64,000 nt of DNA, from the NCBI GenBank assembly GCA_934309345.1, contig CAKRDD010000020.1, forward strand, positions 1 through 64,000. Direction: 5' to 3'. Position 1 is the first letter of the stretch. Every line of letters starts with the position of its first letter. This stretch comes from an uncultured Mediterraneibacter sp. (GTDB taxonomy: Bacteria > Bacillota > Clostridia > Lachnospirales > Lachnospiraceae). The notes below the pieces were generated by a model that was not told the DNA's origin, searched no databases, and saw nothing but the letters and a program-made list of their open reading frames with translations. Both the position numbers and the translations under genes were made by a program. Shown one piece after another: positions 9,154 to 18,813 of the stretch.

Positions 9154-10017
9154 TTATTTTTCAAGATACTTCAGCATCTCTTCTGTCTTACGCTCCATCA
9201 GATGATAGCCATGCTCATAAAATGCATGCAGGACATCCGGATGCTGTTCGAGTCGTGATACTGGTTTTACATGTGGACGAAGAACATAGATCTCTCCTCG
9301 CTTCTCAAGCTGATCCAGATAATTCATCGTCTTATTATAGATAAAACTTCTTCTGAAGATCGTTCGGACTGCATTCGGATAAGACTTATATGCCTGTCTG
9401 TAAAGCTTCTGCACTGCCGGTGAGATCACTTTCTTGCGATAGCCCTGATTTCTCGTCAGGATCACTATGATCTTCTCATTCCCAAGCTTCTGTGCACGAC
9501 GGATCGGAACTGAATCTGCAAGTCCGCCATCCAGATACGGAACACCGTCAATATTCACCATCGGAGTTACAAGCGGCATACTGCTTGATGCACGACAGAT
9601 CTTCATCAATCGGTCAGGATCTTCGGCCTCTGTCATATATTCTGCCTTTCCTGTCAGACAGTTTGTCGTTACCAGCTCACAGTGCATCTCTGACTGAAAA
9701 TATGTATCAAAATCAAATGGGATCAGTTCTTTCGGATATTTATCAAAAATCAGATCCATATTCATCAGACTTTTCTCCCTGATCGTATCTTTCACTCCAT
9801 TAATATACTTCATATCTTTTGTATTCGGAATCATACAGTCTCTTGTACGTCCCGGCTGTCTGGAAACATAATCTACTGCATTACATGCGCCGGCAGACAC
9901 ACCGATCACATCTGAAAAATAAATATCCTGTTCCATAAGGTAATCCAGAGCACCAGAAGTAAATATGCCTCTTGTTGCTCCACCTTCCAGTACGATTGTT
10001 GCTTTCTTAAGTGCCAT
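9154..10017 (-). CDS. Patatin-like phospholipase (RssA/YjjU type)
   Basis: A Ser-Asp dyad acyl hydrolase of the patatin family. The oxyanion loop is GGATRGIFTSG near residues 13-23, the nucleophile elbow is GVSAG (about 39-43), and the catalytic Asp is in YLDGGLADSVPI. No signal peptide is visible, so it is probably cytosolic and acts on membrane lipids. Length 287 is typical of bacterial YjjU/RssA homologues. A GAGGAGA box lies 6 nt before the ATG. It is transcribed in the same direction as ppk1, 74 nt upstream of it, and may belong to the same transcript. The natural substrate is unknown. Confidence 0.88.
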   Translation of the reverse strand: MALKKATIVLEGGATRGIFTSGALDYLMEQDIYFSDVIGVSAGACNAVDYVSRQPGRTRDCMIPNTKDMKYINGVKDTIREKSLMNMDLIFDKYPKELIPFDFDTYFQSEMHCELVTTNCLTGKAEYMTEAEDPDRLMKICRASSSMPLVTPMVNIDGVPYLDGGLADSVPIRRAQKLGNEKIIVILTRNQGYRKKVISPAVQKLYRQAYKSYPNAVRTIFRRSFIYNKTMNYLDQLEKRGEIYVLRPHVKPVSRLEQHPDVLHAFYEHGYHLMERKTEEMLKYLEK

Positions 10018-10286
10018 GGTTTCTCCTCTTTTCTACTGCTATTTATATTGTGAGATTCTTAGTAACATTATAACTTTTTACACTGGAAAGAACAAGGATT
10101 AGTTCTTATACATTTTCACACAGTTTGCCCTGTTTTTTCGTATGCATTTTTCTATTTCAGTACTTGTCAGCACCCTTTCTTCTATGTTAATATATGGATT
10201 GGTATGTTCTTATTCACACGTATTTGAAAAAGGACAATTATAACAACGTAATCACAATTCTAATTTATTTACAAGGAGACTTTCAA

Positions 10287-11921
10287 ATGATTAGTGCAAA
10301 TAATGTAACCCTTCGCGTCGGGAAAAAGGCGCTGTTCGAAGATGTTAACATCAAATTCACAGAGGGGAACTGCTACGGAATGATCGGTGCGAATGGTGCC
10401 GGTAAATCTACATTTCTTAAGATTCTTTCCGGACAGCTTGAGCCGACATCCGGTGATGTAGTTATCTCCCCGGGCGAGAGACTTTCTTTCCTTCAGCAGG
10501 ATCATTTCAAATATGACGAATTCCCTGTTCTTGATACAGTTATCATGGGAAATGCACGTCTGTATGAAATCATGAAAGAGAAAGAAGAAATTTACGCAAA
10601 AGAAGATTTCACAGATGAAGACGGAATCAAAGCAAGTGAGCTGGAAGCTGAGTTCGCTACAATGGATGGATGGGAAGCAGAATCTGATGCTGCCAACCTT
10701 CTGAACGGACTTGGTATTGAGACAGAGCTTCATTATAAACTGATGAAAGACCTGACAGGTTCTGAGAAGGTCAAGGTTCTTCTTGCACAGGCACTGTTCG
10801 GAAACCCGGATATCCTGCTTCTTGACGAGCCTACCAACCACTTGGATCTTGATGCGATCGCATGGCTGGAAGAATTCCTGATCAACTTTGACAACACTGT
10901 TATCGTTGTATCCCATGACCGTTACTTCCTGAACAAGGTATGTACACAGATTGCCGATATCGATTACGGTAAGATCCAGCTTTACGCAGGAAACTACGAC
11001 TTCTGGTACGAGTCAAGCCAGCTGCTGATCCGTCAGATGAAAGAGGCCAACAAGAAAAAAGAAGAAAAGATCAAAGAGCTGCAGGAATTTATTTCCCGAT
11101 TCAGTGCGAACGCTTCCAAATCCAAACAGGCTACTTCCAGAAAGCGTGCCCTGGAGAAGATCCAGCTTGACGAGATCAGACCTTCCAGCCGTAAATATCC
11201 ATACATCGACTTCCGTCCAAACCGTGAGATTGGTAATGAAGTTCTCACTGTAGAGGGACTTTCCAAGACAATTGACGGCGAGAAGATTCTGGATAACCTT
11301 ACATTTACACTTGGCCGCGAGGATAAAGTTGCTTTCGTTGGTGGAAATGAATTCGCTAAGACAATCCTCTTCAAGATTCTGATCGGTGAGATGGAACCGG
11401 ATGAGGGAACATATAAGTGGGGAGTTACAACTTCTCAGGCTTACTTCCCGAAGGATTTCGGTGGAGAATTCGACAATGATTACAATATCACAGAGTGGCT
11501 GACACAGTACTCAGAGGAAAAGGACGTAACTTATGTTCGTGGATTCCTTGGAAGAATGCTCTTCTCCGGTGAAGATGGAGTGAAGAAAGTTGCTGTACTT
11601 TCCGGTGGTGAGAAAGTTCGCTGCCTGCTCTCCAAGATGATGATCTCAGGAGCGAATGTACTGCTTCTTGATGAGCCTACCAACCACCTGGATATGGAGT
11701 CCATCACAGCACTCAACAACGGTCTGATCAAGTTCCCTGGAGTACTTCTCTTTACTTCCAGAGACCACCAGATTGTACAGACAACAGCGAACCGTATCAT
11801 GGAGATTGTTCCGGGCGGTAAGCTGATCGATAAGATCACAACTTATGATGAATATCTTGAGAGCGATGAGATGGCAAGAAAGAGACAGACTTACTCCGTA
11901 CAGACAGATGATGAGGATTAA
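10287..11921 (+). CDS. ABC-F family ATPase (YbiT/YkpA-like)
   Basis: A soluble tandem-cassette ABC protein without membrane domains; ABC-F proteins act on ribosomes as translation factors or antibiotic-resistance factors. Domain 1 has a Walker A GANGAGKST, a variant signature LTGSEK and Walker B ILLLDEPTNHLD. The charged linker of about 80 residues is rich in Lys and Glu. Domain 2 has LSGGEK and LLLDEPTNHLDMES, but its Walker A reads GGNEFAKT, lacking the usual GK. I chose the ATG at 10287, 8 nt after AAGGAG, giving 544 residues. An upstream ATG at 10194 has no site. The sequence fits the YbiT/YkpA group rather than a resistance subtype, so a housekeeping ribosomal role is inferred. Confidence 0.92.
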   Translation: MISANNVTLRVGKKALFEDVNIKFTEGNCYGMIGANGAGKSTFLKILSGQLEPTSGDVVISPGERLSFLQQDHFKYDEFPVLDTVIMGNARLYEIMKEKEEIYAKEDFTDEDGIKASELEAEFATMDGWEAESDAANLLNGLGIETELHYKLMKDLTGSEKVKVLLAQALFGNPDILLLDEPTNHLDLDAIAWLEEFLINFDNTVIVVSHDRYFLNKVCTQIADIDYGKIQLYAGNYDFWYESSQLLIRQMKEANKKKEEKIKELQEFISRFSANASKSKQATSRKRALEKIQLDEIRPSSRKYPYIDFRPNREIGNEVLTVEGLSKTIDGEKILDNLTFTLGREDKVAFVGGNEFAKTILFKILIGEMEPDEGTYKWGVTTSQAYFPKDFGGEFDNDYNITEWLTQYSEEKDVTYVRGFLGRMLFSGEDGVKKVAVLSGGEKVRCLLSKMMISGANVLLLDEPTNHLDMESITALNNGLIKFPGVLLFTSRDHQIVQTTANRIMEIVPGGKLIDKITTYDEYLESDEMARKRQTYSVQTDDED

Positions 11922-11968
11922 GATATAATTCTTTAAGATTTAATAATATTTTTATTAGAATAGTTACG

Positions 11969-12012
11969 AGGTCGGTCTTACTGTTGCTGCAGTAAGACCG
12001 ACCTCTGTTAAT
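11969..12012 (+). terminator. Intrinsic terminator after the ABC-F gene
   Basis: A perfect 16-bp stem, GAGGTCGGTCTTACTG paired with CAGTAAGACCGACCTC, with a 5-nt loop and a short T-rich tail. Confidence 0.85.
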
Positions 12013-12073
12013 TTACACAATATTGGATTTAATTTATGTTTCAGTTAAGCCTATATAAAGCAGTCAATATAGG

Positions 12074-12364
12074 CTATTTCCGTACAGTCATAGGAACAAA
12101 TTCTATTTTCAGAGCCATTCCCATTCCAGCTGCTAATCTTTTAAGCATTTTTAATGACGGGTTTCTTGTTCCGTTTTCAAGCTTGCTAATATCTGCTTGG
12201 TTGATTCCTGTTCTTTCAGCAAGTTCTTTTTGCGTTAGATTTTGAGCAATTCTATTATCAATCATTGCTCGAATAACATCCATTTCCGGTTGAATGTCAT
12301 CCCATTCTTTTTTAAACTCTGGATCTTTAAGTTGTTCATTTAACAAATCTCTAAATTCACTCAT
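12074..12364 (-). CDS. XRE-family antitoxin (HigA-like)
   Basis: A small helix-turn-helix protein of about 96 residues. The Cro/C1-type HTH reads RIAQNLTQKELAERTGINQADISKLENGTR-like over roughly residues 38-70. As the second gene of a two-gene unit with a RelE/HigB-like toxin it should bind the toxin and repress the operon. I chose the ATG at 12364, just 2 nt after the toxin stop codon, implying translational coupling. An ATG at 12376 overlaps the toxin end and sits directly on the GAAAGGA box. The toxin-first order is the hallmark of higBA loci. Confidence 0.85.
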   Translation of the reverse strand: MSEFRDLLNEQLKDPEFKKEWDDIQPEMDVIRAMIDNRIAQNLTQKELAERTGINQADISKLENGTRNPSLKMLKRLAAGMGMALKIEFVPMTVRK

Positions 12365-12365
12365 T

Positions 12366-12716
12366 TTATTTACCATTCCTTTCTATAAAATCTTTTCGAC
12401 TTTCTTTAGCAATTTTAATTTCTCTTGGTGGAGTTTTTTGAGTCTTTTTAGTAAAACCATTCGTTAATATTATTCTCCCTTCATAATAGAAAAAATATAA
12501 CACTCTTGTAATATCTGTTCCTAATTTACAACGAAGCTCAAATATACCGTCACCTAGATGTTTACTGTATGGTTCTCTTAATTCATTGCCATAATTTTCT
12601 AACATATCAACCAAGTGAAACATTTTCGCTTTCATTTTTGGTTCTAATGAAAGTATGAAATCTTTCGCTGGCTTATTTCCGTTCTTTTCATAAAATTCTG
12701 CTTTAAAGTTTGTCAT
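12366..12716 (-). CDS. RelE/HigB-like toxin (phage Gp49-like family)
   Basis: A basic protein of about 116 residues. The Gp49/HigB pattern is visible: a KAEFYEKNGNKPAKDFI opening, a helical KMKAKMFHLVDMLENYG, the core strand LGDGIFELRCKLGTDITRVLYFF, and the ending GFTKKTQKTPPREIKIAK. These toxins are predicted ribosome-dependent mRNA endonucleases. I chose the ATG at 12716 because a GGAGGAG box lies 4-5 nt upstream. The ATG at 12788 would add 24 residues unrelated to the family. The following XRE gene encodes the likely antitoxin. Whether the pair is active cannot be read from sequence. Confidence 0.85.
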   Translation of the reverse strand: MTNFKAEFYEKNGNKPAKDFILSLEPKMKAKMFHLVDMLENYGNELREPYSKHLGDGIFELRCKLGTDITRVLYFFYYEGRIILTNGFTKKTQKTPPREIKIAKESRKDFIERNGK

Positions 12717-12840
12717 AAACTCCTCCGATGTATATTCTGTAATTATATTATATGGTGTTTTTGCCATATTGTCAACAGAGTTATACAATAGTTTCTTCTA
12801 TAAAATATTGCAAATAATTTTTAATCTGCATTTGATAAAA

Positions 12841-12884
12841 GGGTACTAAACCAGCTATTTGCTAAGTCTAGTACCCTTTATTTT
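12841..12884 (-). terminator. Terminator between the deacetylase and the toxin-antitoxin operon
   Basis: Inverted repeat GGGTACTA / TAGTACCC flanked on one side by AAAA and on the other by TTTATTTTT. It lies downstream of the minus-strand deacetylase gene, which it most probably terminates; it could act in both directions. Confidence 0.65.
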
Positions 12885-12929
12885 TACTTTTTAATGTGGA
12901 TTTTGAGTTCGAATGAAATTGTAGTCATC

Positions 12930-14468
12930 CTAATTATTCACTCCGTGGTGTGCTGCTATACTATCAACAGTCAATCCCTTGAATGTGTATCCCTGACTTC
13001 TGTAATAATCAATAATCTGTGGCAATGCCTGTACGGTTGTATCTTTTGCATCTGTATCATGCATCAGAATATTAACATGATTTGCCGTGCAGGATGTTGC
13101 GTTGGAAACCAGCTTTTCTACCGGCACATTATTTCCGCTTGCGTCAGTAGAATCACAGTTCCAGTCAAAATATTGATAGCCTTTGTCTCTCACTGCTTTT
13201 GTAAGTGTTGTCATCAATCCTTTGACATATTTTGCACTGACGGTGTTGCTGGAACCTCCCGGAAAACGAATGATCATGGATTTTGTTCCTGTGATACTCT
13301 CTACCAGATCGGATACTTTCTGCAGATCTGCGAAGTAAGCATCTTCGGATGCGTAAACTGTTGCATAATCGTGCGTATAAGTATGAAGTCCGATCGAATG
13401 TCCTTCGGAAAAGGCTCTTTTGATCATGTCATCATGTTCCCGATTATTTCCTGTAACGAAGAAGGTTGCCTTCGCATTTTTCTCTTTCAGGATATCAAGA
13501 ATCTCTCCGGTATTCTCTGACGGACCATCATCGAAAGTCAGATAAACAACTTTCTCATTCCAATCCGGATTCTCTTTCACTTTGATCTTTCGCTCAATCT
13601 TTGTCTCGTTTCCGGAACGGTCTTTTGCAAGATAGGTAACAATATAAGTTCCAGGTGTCGCAAAATCCACTTTGTCAGCATCCTGTACTTCAAGTGTCGG
13701 CTCTGGATCCATATCATCCTTTACCGTAACCCCTTCATTAAGGTCCATGGTATCGCCTTGTGCAAGTTCTTTATCATCTGCTCCTTCAATGGTCGGTCCT
13801 GTTGTATCCTCTTCCAGATTCAATGTTGACTTACCTTCTGTCTTATGACCGTCGCTATCTGTTGCAGCAACAGTTACTCCGTATTTTCCTTTCTTCTCCC
13901 AGGAATCCTGTCCGATGAATTCAAGTGTGACATCTGATGCATCTTTTACTGATTCTACAAAATCTTCCGGCTTGATATCTTTCGGAAGTTCTGTTGTATA
14001 ACTGTCTTTCATCTTAAGCTCAGGAGCTTTCGTATCCTTGACTTCAACCTCGGCTTTTACTTTATGTTTACCATAAACATAGTAAATGGTATATTTGCCT
14101 TCTTTATTCGCATCTACGTTCCCCTCCGTCTTCACATCTTTCGCTTTCCCACCGACAACGAAACGGATGTTGGACATCAGATCCATACTTTCTTTCTTTT
14201 CCTGTGCGATCACTTTACTCCGTAATACGATCGGATTCATTTTAAAATAAGTAAATGTCGAAACTGCCGGAACTAACACAACGAGCAGAATCAATGCAAT
14301 TGCAATTCTCCTTCGTCTTTTAAGGCGTCGGATGCGTTGTTCATTCCTCTTGCGTCTCTCCCACTCTTTCCTGATGGATTCCGTACTTTTCCCCATTGTA
14401 CTGTAATGTTCGTAAAACGCTTGTTCTTTCTTGCGTTCTTTTTCTTCTTTTGTTTCTTTAGACCACAT
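12930..14468 (-). CDS. Membrane-anchored polysaccharide deacetylase with Ig-like domains
   Basis: A carbohydrate esterase 4 enzyme that probably removes acetyl groups from peptidoglycan at the cell surface, a lysozyme-resistance or remodelling function. The N-terminal 54 residues are highly charged and cytosolic, followed by one membrane segment at about 55-75. Residues about 90-300 form beta-rich Ig-like modules (DTKAPELKM, DTTGPTIEG, YIVTYLAKDRSGNE). The NodB domain starts near 307 with the motif-1 TFDDGP and the metal-binding HTYTHD. The catalytic Asp pair and both His are present, so the enzyme should be active. It lies downstream of the SulP gene on the same strand. Confidence 0.92.
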   Translation of the reverse strand: MWSKETKEEKERKKEQAFYEHYSTMGKSTESIRKEWERRKRNEQRIRRLKRRRRIAIALILLVVLVPAVSTFTYFKMNPIVLRSKVIAQEKKESMDLMSNIRFVVGGKAKDVKTEGNVDANKEGKYTIYYVYGKHKVKAEVEVKDTKAPELKMKDSYTTELPKDIKPEDFVESVKDASDVTLEFIGQDSWEKKGKYGVTVAATDSDGHKTEGKSTLNLEEDTTGPTIEGADDKELAQGDTMDLNEGVTVKDDMDPEPTLEVQDADKVDFATPGTYIVTYLAKDRSGNETKIERKIKVKENPDWNEKVVYLTFDDGPSENTGEILDILKEKNAKATFFVTGNNREHDDMIKRAFSEGHSIGLHTYTHDYATVYASEDAYFADLQKVSDLVESITGTKSMIIRFPGGSSNTVSAKYVKGLMTTLTKAVRDKGYQYFDWNCDSTDASGNNVPVEKLVSNATSCTANHVNILMHDTDAKDTTVQALPQIIDYYRSQGYTFKGLTVDSIAAHHGVNN

Positions 14469-14500
14469 GCTTATCCCTTTTTTCTTTTCTATTCTTAGAA

Positions 14501-14534
14501 TCAGGGGACAATCAAAATTGTCCCCTGACTTTTT
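14501..14534. terminator. GGGGACA palindrome between sulP and the deacetylase
   Basis: Inverted repeat TCAGGGGACAAT / ATTGTCCCCTGA with a 4-nt loop. The T run lies on the plus side (CTTTTT), although both neighbours are read on the minus strand, so termination of the SulP transcript here would be weak. It may also be one of the short GGGGAC palindromes scattered in these genomes. Confidence 0.55.
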
Positions 14535-14625
14535 CTTCCATATTAATCATAGCATTCCTTTTTTGCAGAAACAAGGGAACTTTGACAATCCTAATGATTT
14601 ATTAAGAATCTGGATAGAATATTCT

Positions 14626-16779
14626 TTAGAATTCTTCATCTTTCCAGTGTTTCAGACGCTTTACTGCATCTGGATTCTGTTTCTCAAGTCTTCGCTCCAG
14701 CCGCTCTCTTCGCTCTTCAATATGCTCAACAATCTCTGGATGCTCTTTCAGAAGACGATCTCTAAGTTTTCTTCTTCTACGCTCGATCAATTCGATGACG
14801 AGTTTTTTGTTTTCTTTCACATCACTTGGAAGATCATCTAAGTGAAGCTCCATTCTGCGGAGCAGCTCATCTTCATCAAGTGCTCCAAGTGAATTCCAGA
14901 ATTCCAGTTTTTCTTCGATTCCTTCTTCGGAAAGCTTCTCAAGATCTGTGATCTCATGAATCTGCTTCACAATAGAAAGAACTCGTTTTTCGATTTCTTT
15001 GACTGCATCATCACCAAATGCCCATGCAAACTCTTCCAGTGTATTTTCTTCTTCTGCAGGAAGGGAAAAATATTCTCTTCTCTTGATCTTCTCGAGATCT
15101 TCTTCTGGAATGTCCAGAGGGCAAGGCTGCTCAATCCCCGCATCATGAAGTGCCGCAAGAATTGTTCTTCGTACAACACCTTCTTTGATCAGATGTCCGA
15201 TTCCAAGTTTTCTCATCTGATCGTTAACTTCTCTGGAATGTTCTGTGATATAGAACTTAATTCCACGCTTTTTCAGGCTTGCTGCAAGCATTTCGAGTGC
15301 ATCCGCTGCTGTAATATCCAGGCTGTTGATTGCTGATGCGTCCAGGATCACAACCTTTGTATCCTCTTTAATGCTGTTTTCAATATCTGAAACCAGCACT
15401 TTGATATTTGCAAAGAAAAGGTTCTCGCTAAATCTGTAAATGATCACGTGCTTGATCGGATACGCAAAACGGTTCCTCTCCAGATCATAATATACTTCTT
15501 TTCCCGGAATCATTCCACGGAAAGATCTCGGAGGGTTTGTAGCCTTTAAAATTACTGCTACAAAAGACAACAGAATTCCGATCACAACTCCGTAAATCGT
15601 ACCAAGGAACAGCACACCGATCCCTGCTGCAATAAAAATATAGAATTCGTTTCTGCTTACTTTAAACAAGCGCACTGCAAGATGTGTCTCTACAACATTC
15701 ATCAGTGCAGAGATTACGATTGCCGTCAATACCGGAACCGGAAGATATTCGATAAATCCGGTTGCACCTATGAGTACAACTGCCATTGTCAGTCCAGCTG
15801 TAATGGATACAACCTGTGTCTTTCCTCCATACTGTTCATTCATGGAAGTCCTGGAAATACTTCCATTTACCGGGCAGCATCCAACTGCACCGGCAGCAAG
15901 ATTTCCAGCGGCACAGGCGAGGATTTCCTGACGGTCATCCAGTTCATATCCGTTTTTGGATGCAAAATTGTTCTCTGATAAAAGTGTCTCTGCCATGATC
16001 ACAACAGCAACCATAAGTGCTCTTCCCACTGCCTGTGTAAGATTAATCCCTGTAAAATCTGGAAAAATGAGCCGCGGAAGCCCCGGTTGGACTGCCTGCA
16101 GGAGAACTACACCATACTGATTCACATGAAAAACCAGTGTCGAAAGGACTCCGGCAATCATAATAACGATTGCCATCGGGAACTTTGGAATTAACTTTTT
16201 GGATACAATTAAAATCACAAGTGCTCCAACTCCCATTCCAAAGGACAGCCAGTTCATCTTTGCGATCGCCAGGAAAATGTGTTCTGCAAGTTCTATGAAT
16301 TCTCCTGTTCCCGCCGGGCTTCCCATCAGTTTCGGAATCTGCATCAGAATAATCGTCACCGCGATACCACTGATAAATCCACCCATAACCGGTGTCGAGA
16401 TAAAATCAACAATCTTATCTGCATGTAAAAAGTAAAACAATAATAACCAGAGTCCTGCAAACAATGCGATCAATGGTACATACTGCAATGCCTGGGCTGA
16501 TTCTGCTGTCACTCCAAGTGTCGCCAGCGCAGCTCCGACAATTGCCGCCGGTGCCGCATCTACTCCGAAGATAAACTGTCTTGAAGTTGAGAACATTGCA
16601 AATAGCAGGATCGGCAAAACAGATCCATAAAGTCCATACACCGCCGGAACGCCTGCAATCTGTGCATATCCCATAGAGATTGGAATTGAGACCGCAGCCA
16701 TAATGATCCCACTGAAAATATCCTTCGGCAAATATTCTTTTTTATAATTTTTTAACGTTGGAAATATTTTTACAGACAC
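14626..16779 (-). CDS. SulP family anion transporter with STAS domain and long charged tail
   Basis: An integral membrane transporter of the SLC26/SulP family, probably for sulfate, bicarbonate or a dicarboxylate. The N-terminal motif ISMGYAQIAGVPAVYGLYGS and about 12-14 hydrophobic segments cover residues 1-430. The STAS domain follows at about 455-555 (VVILDASAINSLDITAADAL). Residues about 559-717 are an unusual, very charged helical extension ending in repeated RR/EE-rich helices. The start codon is GTG, with only a weak purine-rich site. It is 40 nt downstream of recQ. The substrate cannot be deduced. Confidence 0.9.
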   Translation of the reverse strand: MSVKIFPTLKNYKKEYLPKDIFSGIIMAAVSIPISMGYAQIAGVPAVYGLYGSVLPILLFAMFSTSRQFIFGVDAAPAAIVGAALATLGVTAESAQALQYVPLIALFAGLWLLLFYFLHADKIVDFISTPVMGGFISGIAVTIILMQIPKLMGSPAGTGEFIELAEHIFLAIAKMNWLSFGMGVGALVILIVSKKLIPKFPMAIVIMIAGVLSTLVFHVNQYGVVLLQAVQPGLPRLIFPDFTGINLTQAVGRALMVAVVIMAETLLSENNFASKNGYELDDRQEILACAAGNLAAGAVGCCPVNGSISRTSMNEQYGGKTQVVSITAGLTMAVVLIGATGFIEYLPVPVLTAIVISALMNVVETHLAVRLFKVSRNEFYIFIAAGIGVLFLGTIYGVVIGILLSFVAVILKATNPPRSFRGMIPGKEVYYDLERNRFAYPIKHVIIYRFSENLFFANIKVLVSDIENSIKEDTKVVILDASAINSLDITAADALEMLAASLKKRGIKFYITEHSREVNDQMRKLGIGHLIKEGVVRRTILAALHDAGIEQPCPLDIPEEDLEKIKRREYFSLPAEEENTLEEFAWAFGDDAVKEIEKRVLSIVKQIHEITDLEKLSEEGIEEKLEFWNSLGALDEDELLRRMELHLDDLPSDVKENKKLVIELIERRRRKLRDRLLKEHPEIVEHIEERRERLERRLEKQNPDAVKRLKHWKDEEF

Positions 16780-16818
16780 TTTTATGTCACTTCTTTCTTT
16801 TACTTCTATATTTTGCTG

Positions 16819-18780
16819 TTAATTCTCTACGCTTCCAAACGGTCCGATGTCCAGGGGATTCTGTTTCTGAACCGCGTCTGTCCACTCAGCATCTTCTGAT
16901 ACACCATAACCTTTTTTATCACCTGCTGTCACTTCTTGGATCTTATCAAGAAAAACTGTTCCGTATTGCTCATATTTCTTAAGTCCCATGCCATGTACAC
17001 TAAGTATTTCTTCTTTATTAACCGGAACAAGTACACACATCTCATGTAATGTACGATCTGAAGCAACCATGTATGGCGGAATTCCTTTTTTCTTTGCCAA
17101 AGAATAACGCATAGAACGCAATTCTTCGAATAATTCCCGGCTTTTATCCGTAAGATTTCCGAAAATCTCGCCTTTTCTACGAGATGCTTTTTTTCCACTT
17201 TCGGACTTCTTCTTTTCTGTAAGCTCTGACTTTTTACAGCGAAGTTTCAATTCTTTTGATTGCAGTAATTCTTCTGATCGGTCTGTCAGTTTCAGAATCG
17301 CATAACGGTCTGCGCTCTGCTGAAGGTATCCGTGTTCAAGCAGTGTATAAACTACATCTTTCAGTCTCTGCTGTGGACATTTACTCTGTCTTCCATAAAC
17401 GGAAAGTTCATTCATCCCTGCACTTCTGATCTTCGCTGTATTCGCTCCCGACAGTGTGGAAAGGATCATTGTCATACCGTATCTCTGCATGGATTCGCGC
17501 ACACATTCGATTACATCTGCCGCAATCTCTCCGACATCAAGCTCAACAAATTCTTCCAAACAATTGGAACAATTTCCACAATGTTCTTCTGTCTCCTGTC
17601 CGAAATAATTCAATATGTATTTTCTAAGACACATGCTTGTCGTACAATAATTACTCATCTTACGCAGCCGGAGAACATCCTGTTCCCGGTTCACCTGGAG
17701 TTCTTCTTCTGTGTATTCTCCAATCTGCTCTTTACTGTCTATCAGAAGCTGATTGATCATGATATCCTGCGGTGAATAGAAAAGGATACATTCTGCCGGT
17801 TCTCCGTCTCGCCCGGCTCTGCCTGCCTCCTGGTAATAATTTTCCATGCTCTGCGGCATATTATAATGAAGTACAAAACGGACATTGGACTTATCTATTC
17901 CCATTCCGAATGCATTCGTTGCGATCATGATCTGGATCCTGTCATAAATGAAATCTTCCTGGCTCTCATTTCTTGCCTCTGTCCCCATTCCTGCGTGATA
18001 TCGTCCCACAGAGAATCCGGCATTCTGCAATTCCAGATAGAGTTCATCTACATTTTTTCTTGTCGCACAGTAAATAATTCCGCTGTCTTCTCTGTGCTGT
18101 GTAAGATATTCCTTGATTGCTTCCTTCTTCCCACGCGCCGGTCTTACTTCGAAGTAAAGGTTCTCTCTGTCAAAACCGGATACATTTATATAAGGAGATT
18201 CAAGATCAAGTACTTCGAGAATGTCTTCTCTTACTTTCTGTGTCGCAGTTGCTGTAAATGCACTGACAACCGGGCGTCTTGGAAGCTGGCGGATGAATTC
18301 TGTGATCTTCACATAACTTGGCCGGAAATCCTGCCCCCACTGGGAAATACAGTGCGCCTCATCGATTGTCACCATAGAGAGTTCTGTATGGCATGCAAAA
18401 TCCAGAAAACGCGGTGTCAACAGACGTTCCGGTGCGACATAAATCATCTTATATCTGCCTTCCGCTGCCAGCTCTAATGCTTTTGTAATCTGCCGTTCTG
18501 TCAGTGCACTGTTGATATAAGCTGCATGAACTCCTGCTTCATTCAATGCTTTCACCTGATCGATCATCAATGAAATCAGCGGTGATACTACGATCGTGAT
18601 CCCAGACATCAGAAGTGCCGGAACCTGATAACAGAGTGACTTTCCTGCTCCGGTCGGCATGATTGCAAGCACATCTCTTCCATTCAAGATCTGATCTACA
18701 ATCTCCTCCTGTCCTTTGCGGAAAGAATCGTATCCAAAAATTTCTTTTAATATCTGTGTTTTTCTGCTGTTGCTTTCCAT
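16819..18780 (-). CDS. recQ: ATP-dependent DNA helicase RecQ
   Basis: A superfamily 2 3'-5' helicase for recombination and fork repair. It has the RecQ motif 0 (FGYDSFRKGQEEIV), Walker A MPTGAGKS near 40-47, DEAH box IDEAHCISQWGQDFR, motif VI QEAGRAGRDG, the zinc-binding cysteines in YCTTSMCLRKY and HCGNCSNC, a winged-helix region, and a C-terminal HRDC domain after residue 530. The length of 653 is slightly longer than the standard 600, due to the charged linker before HRDC. The ATG has an AGGTGAAAGG site. It follows a cysteine-cluster gene by 33 nt, likely one operon. Confidence 0.95.
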   Translation of the reverse strand: MESNSRKTQILKEIFGYDSFRKGQEEIVDQILNGRDVLAIMPTGAGKSLCYQVPALLMSGITIVVSPLISLMIDQVKALNEAGVHAAYINSALTERQITKALELAAEGRYKMIYVAPERLLTPRFLDFACHTELSMVTIDEAHCISQWGQDFRPSYVKITEFIRQLPRRPVVSAFTATATQKVREDILEVLDLESPYINVSGFDRENLYFEVRPARGKKEAIKEYLTQHREDSGIIYCATRKNVDELYLELQNAGFSVGRYHAGMGTEARNESQEDFIYDRIQIMIATNAFGMGIDKSNVRFVLHYNMPQSMENYYQEAGRAGRDGEPAECILFYSPQDIMINQLLIDSKEQIGEYTEEELQVNREQDVLRLRKMSNYCTTSMCLRKYILNYFGQETEEHCGNCSNCLEEFVELDVGEIAADVIECVRESMQRYGMTMILSTLSGANTAKIRSAGMNELSVYGRQSKCPQQRLKDVVYTLLEHGYLQQSADRYAILKLTDRSEELLQSKELKLRCKKSELTEKKKSESGKKASRRKGEIFGNLTDKSRELFEELRSMRYSLAKKKGIPPYMVASDRTLHEMCVLVPVNKEEILSVHGMGLKKYEQYGTVFLDKIQEVTAGDKKGYGVSEDAEWTDAVQKQNPLDIGPFGSVEN

Positions 18781-18813
18781 CTGCTGCCTTTCACCTGTTG
18801 TTGCCTTTCACTT

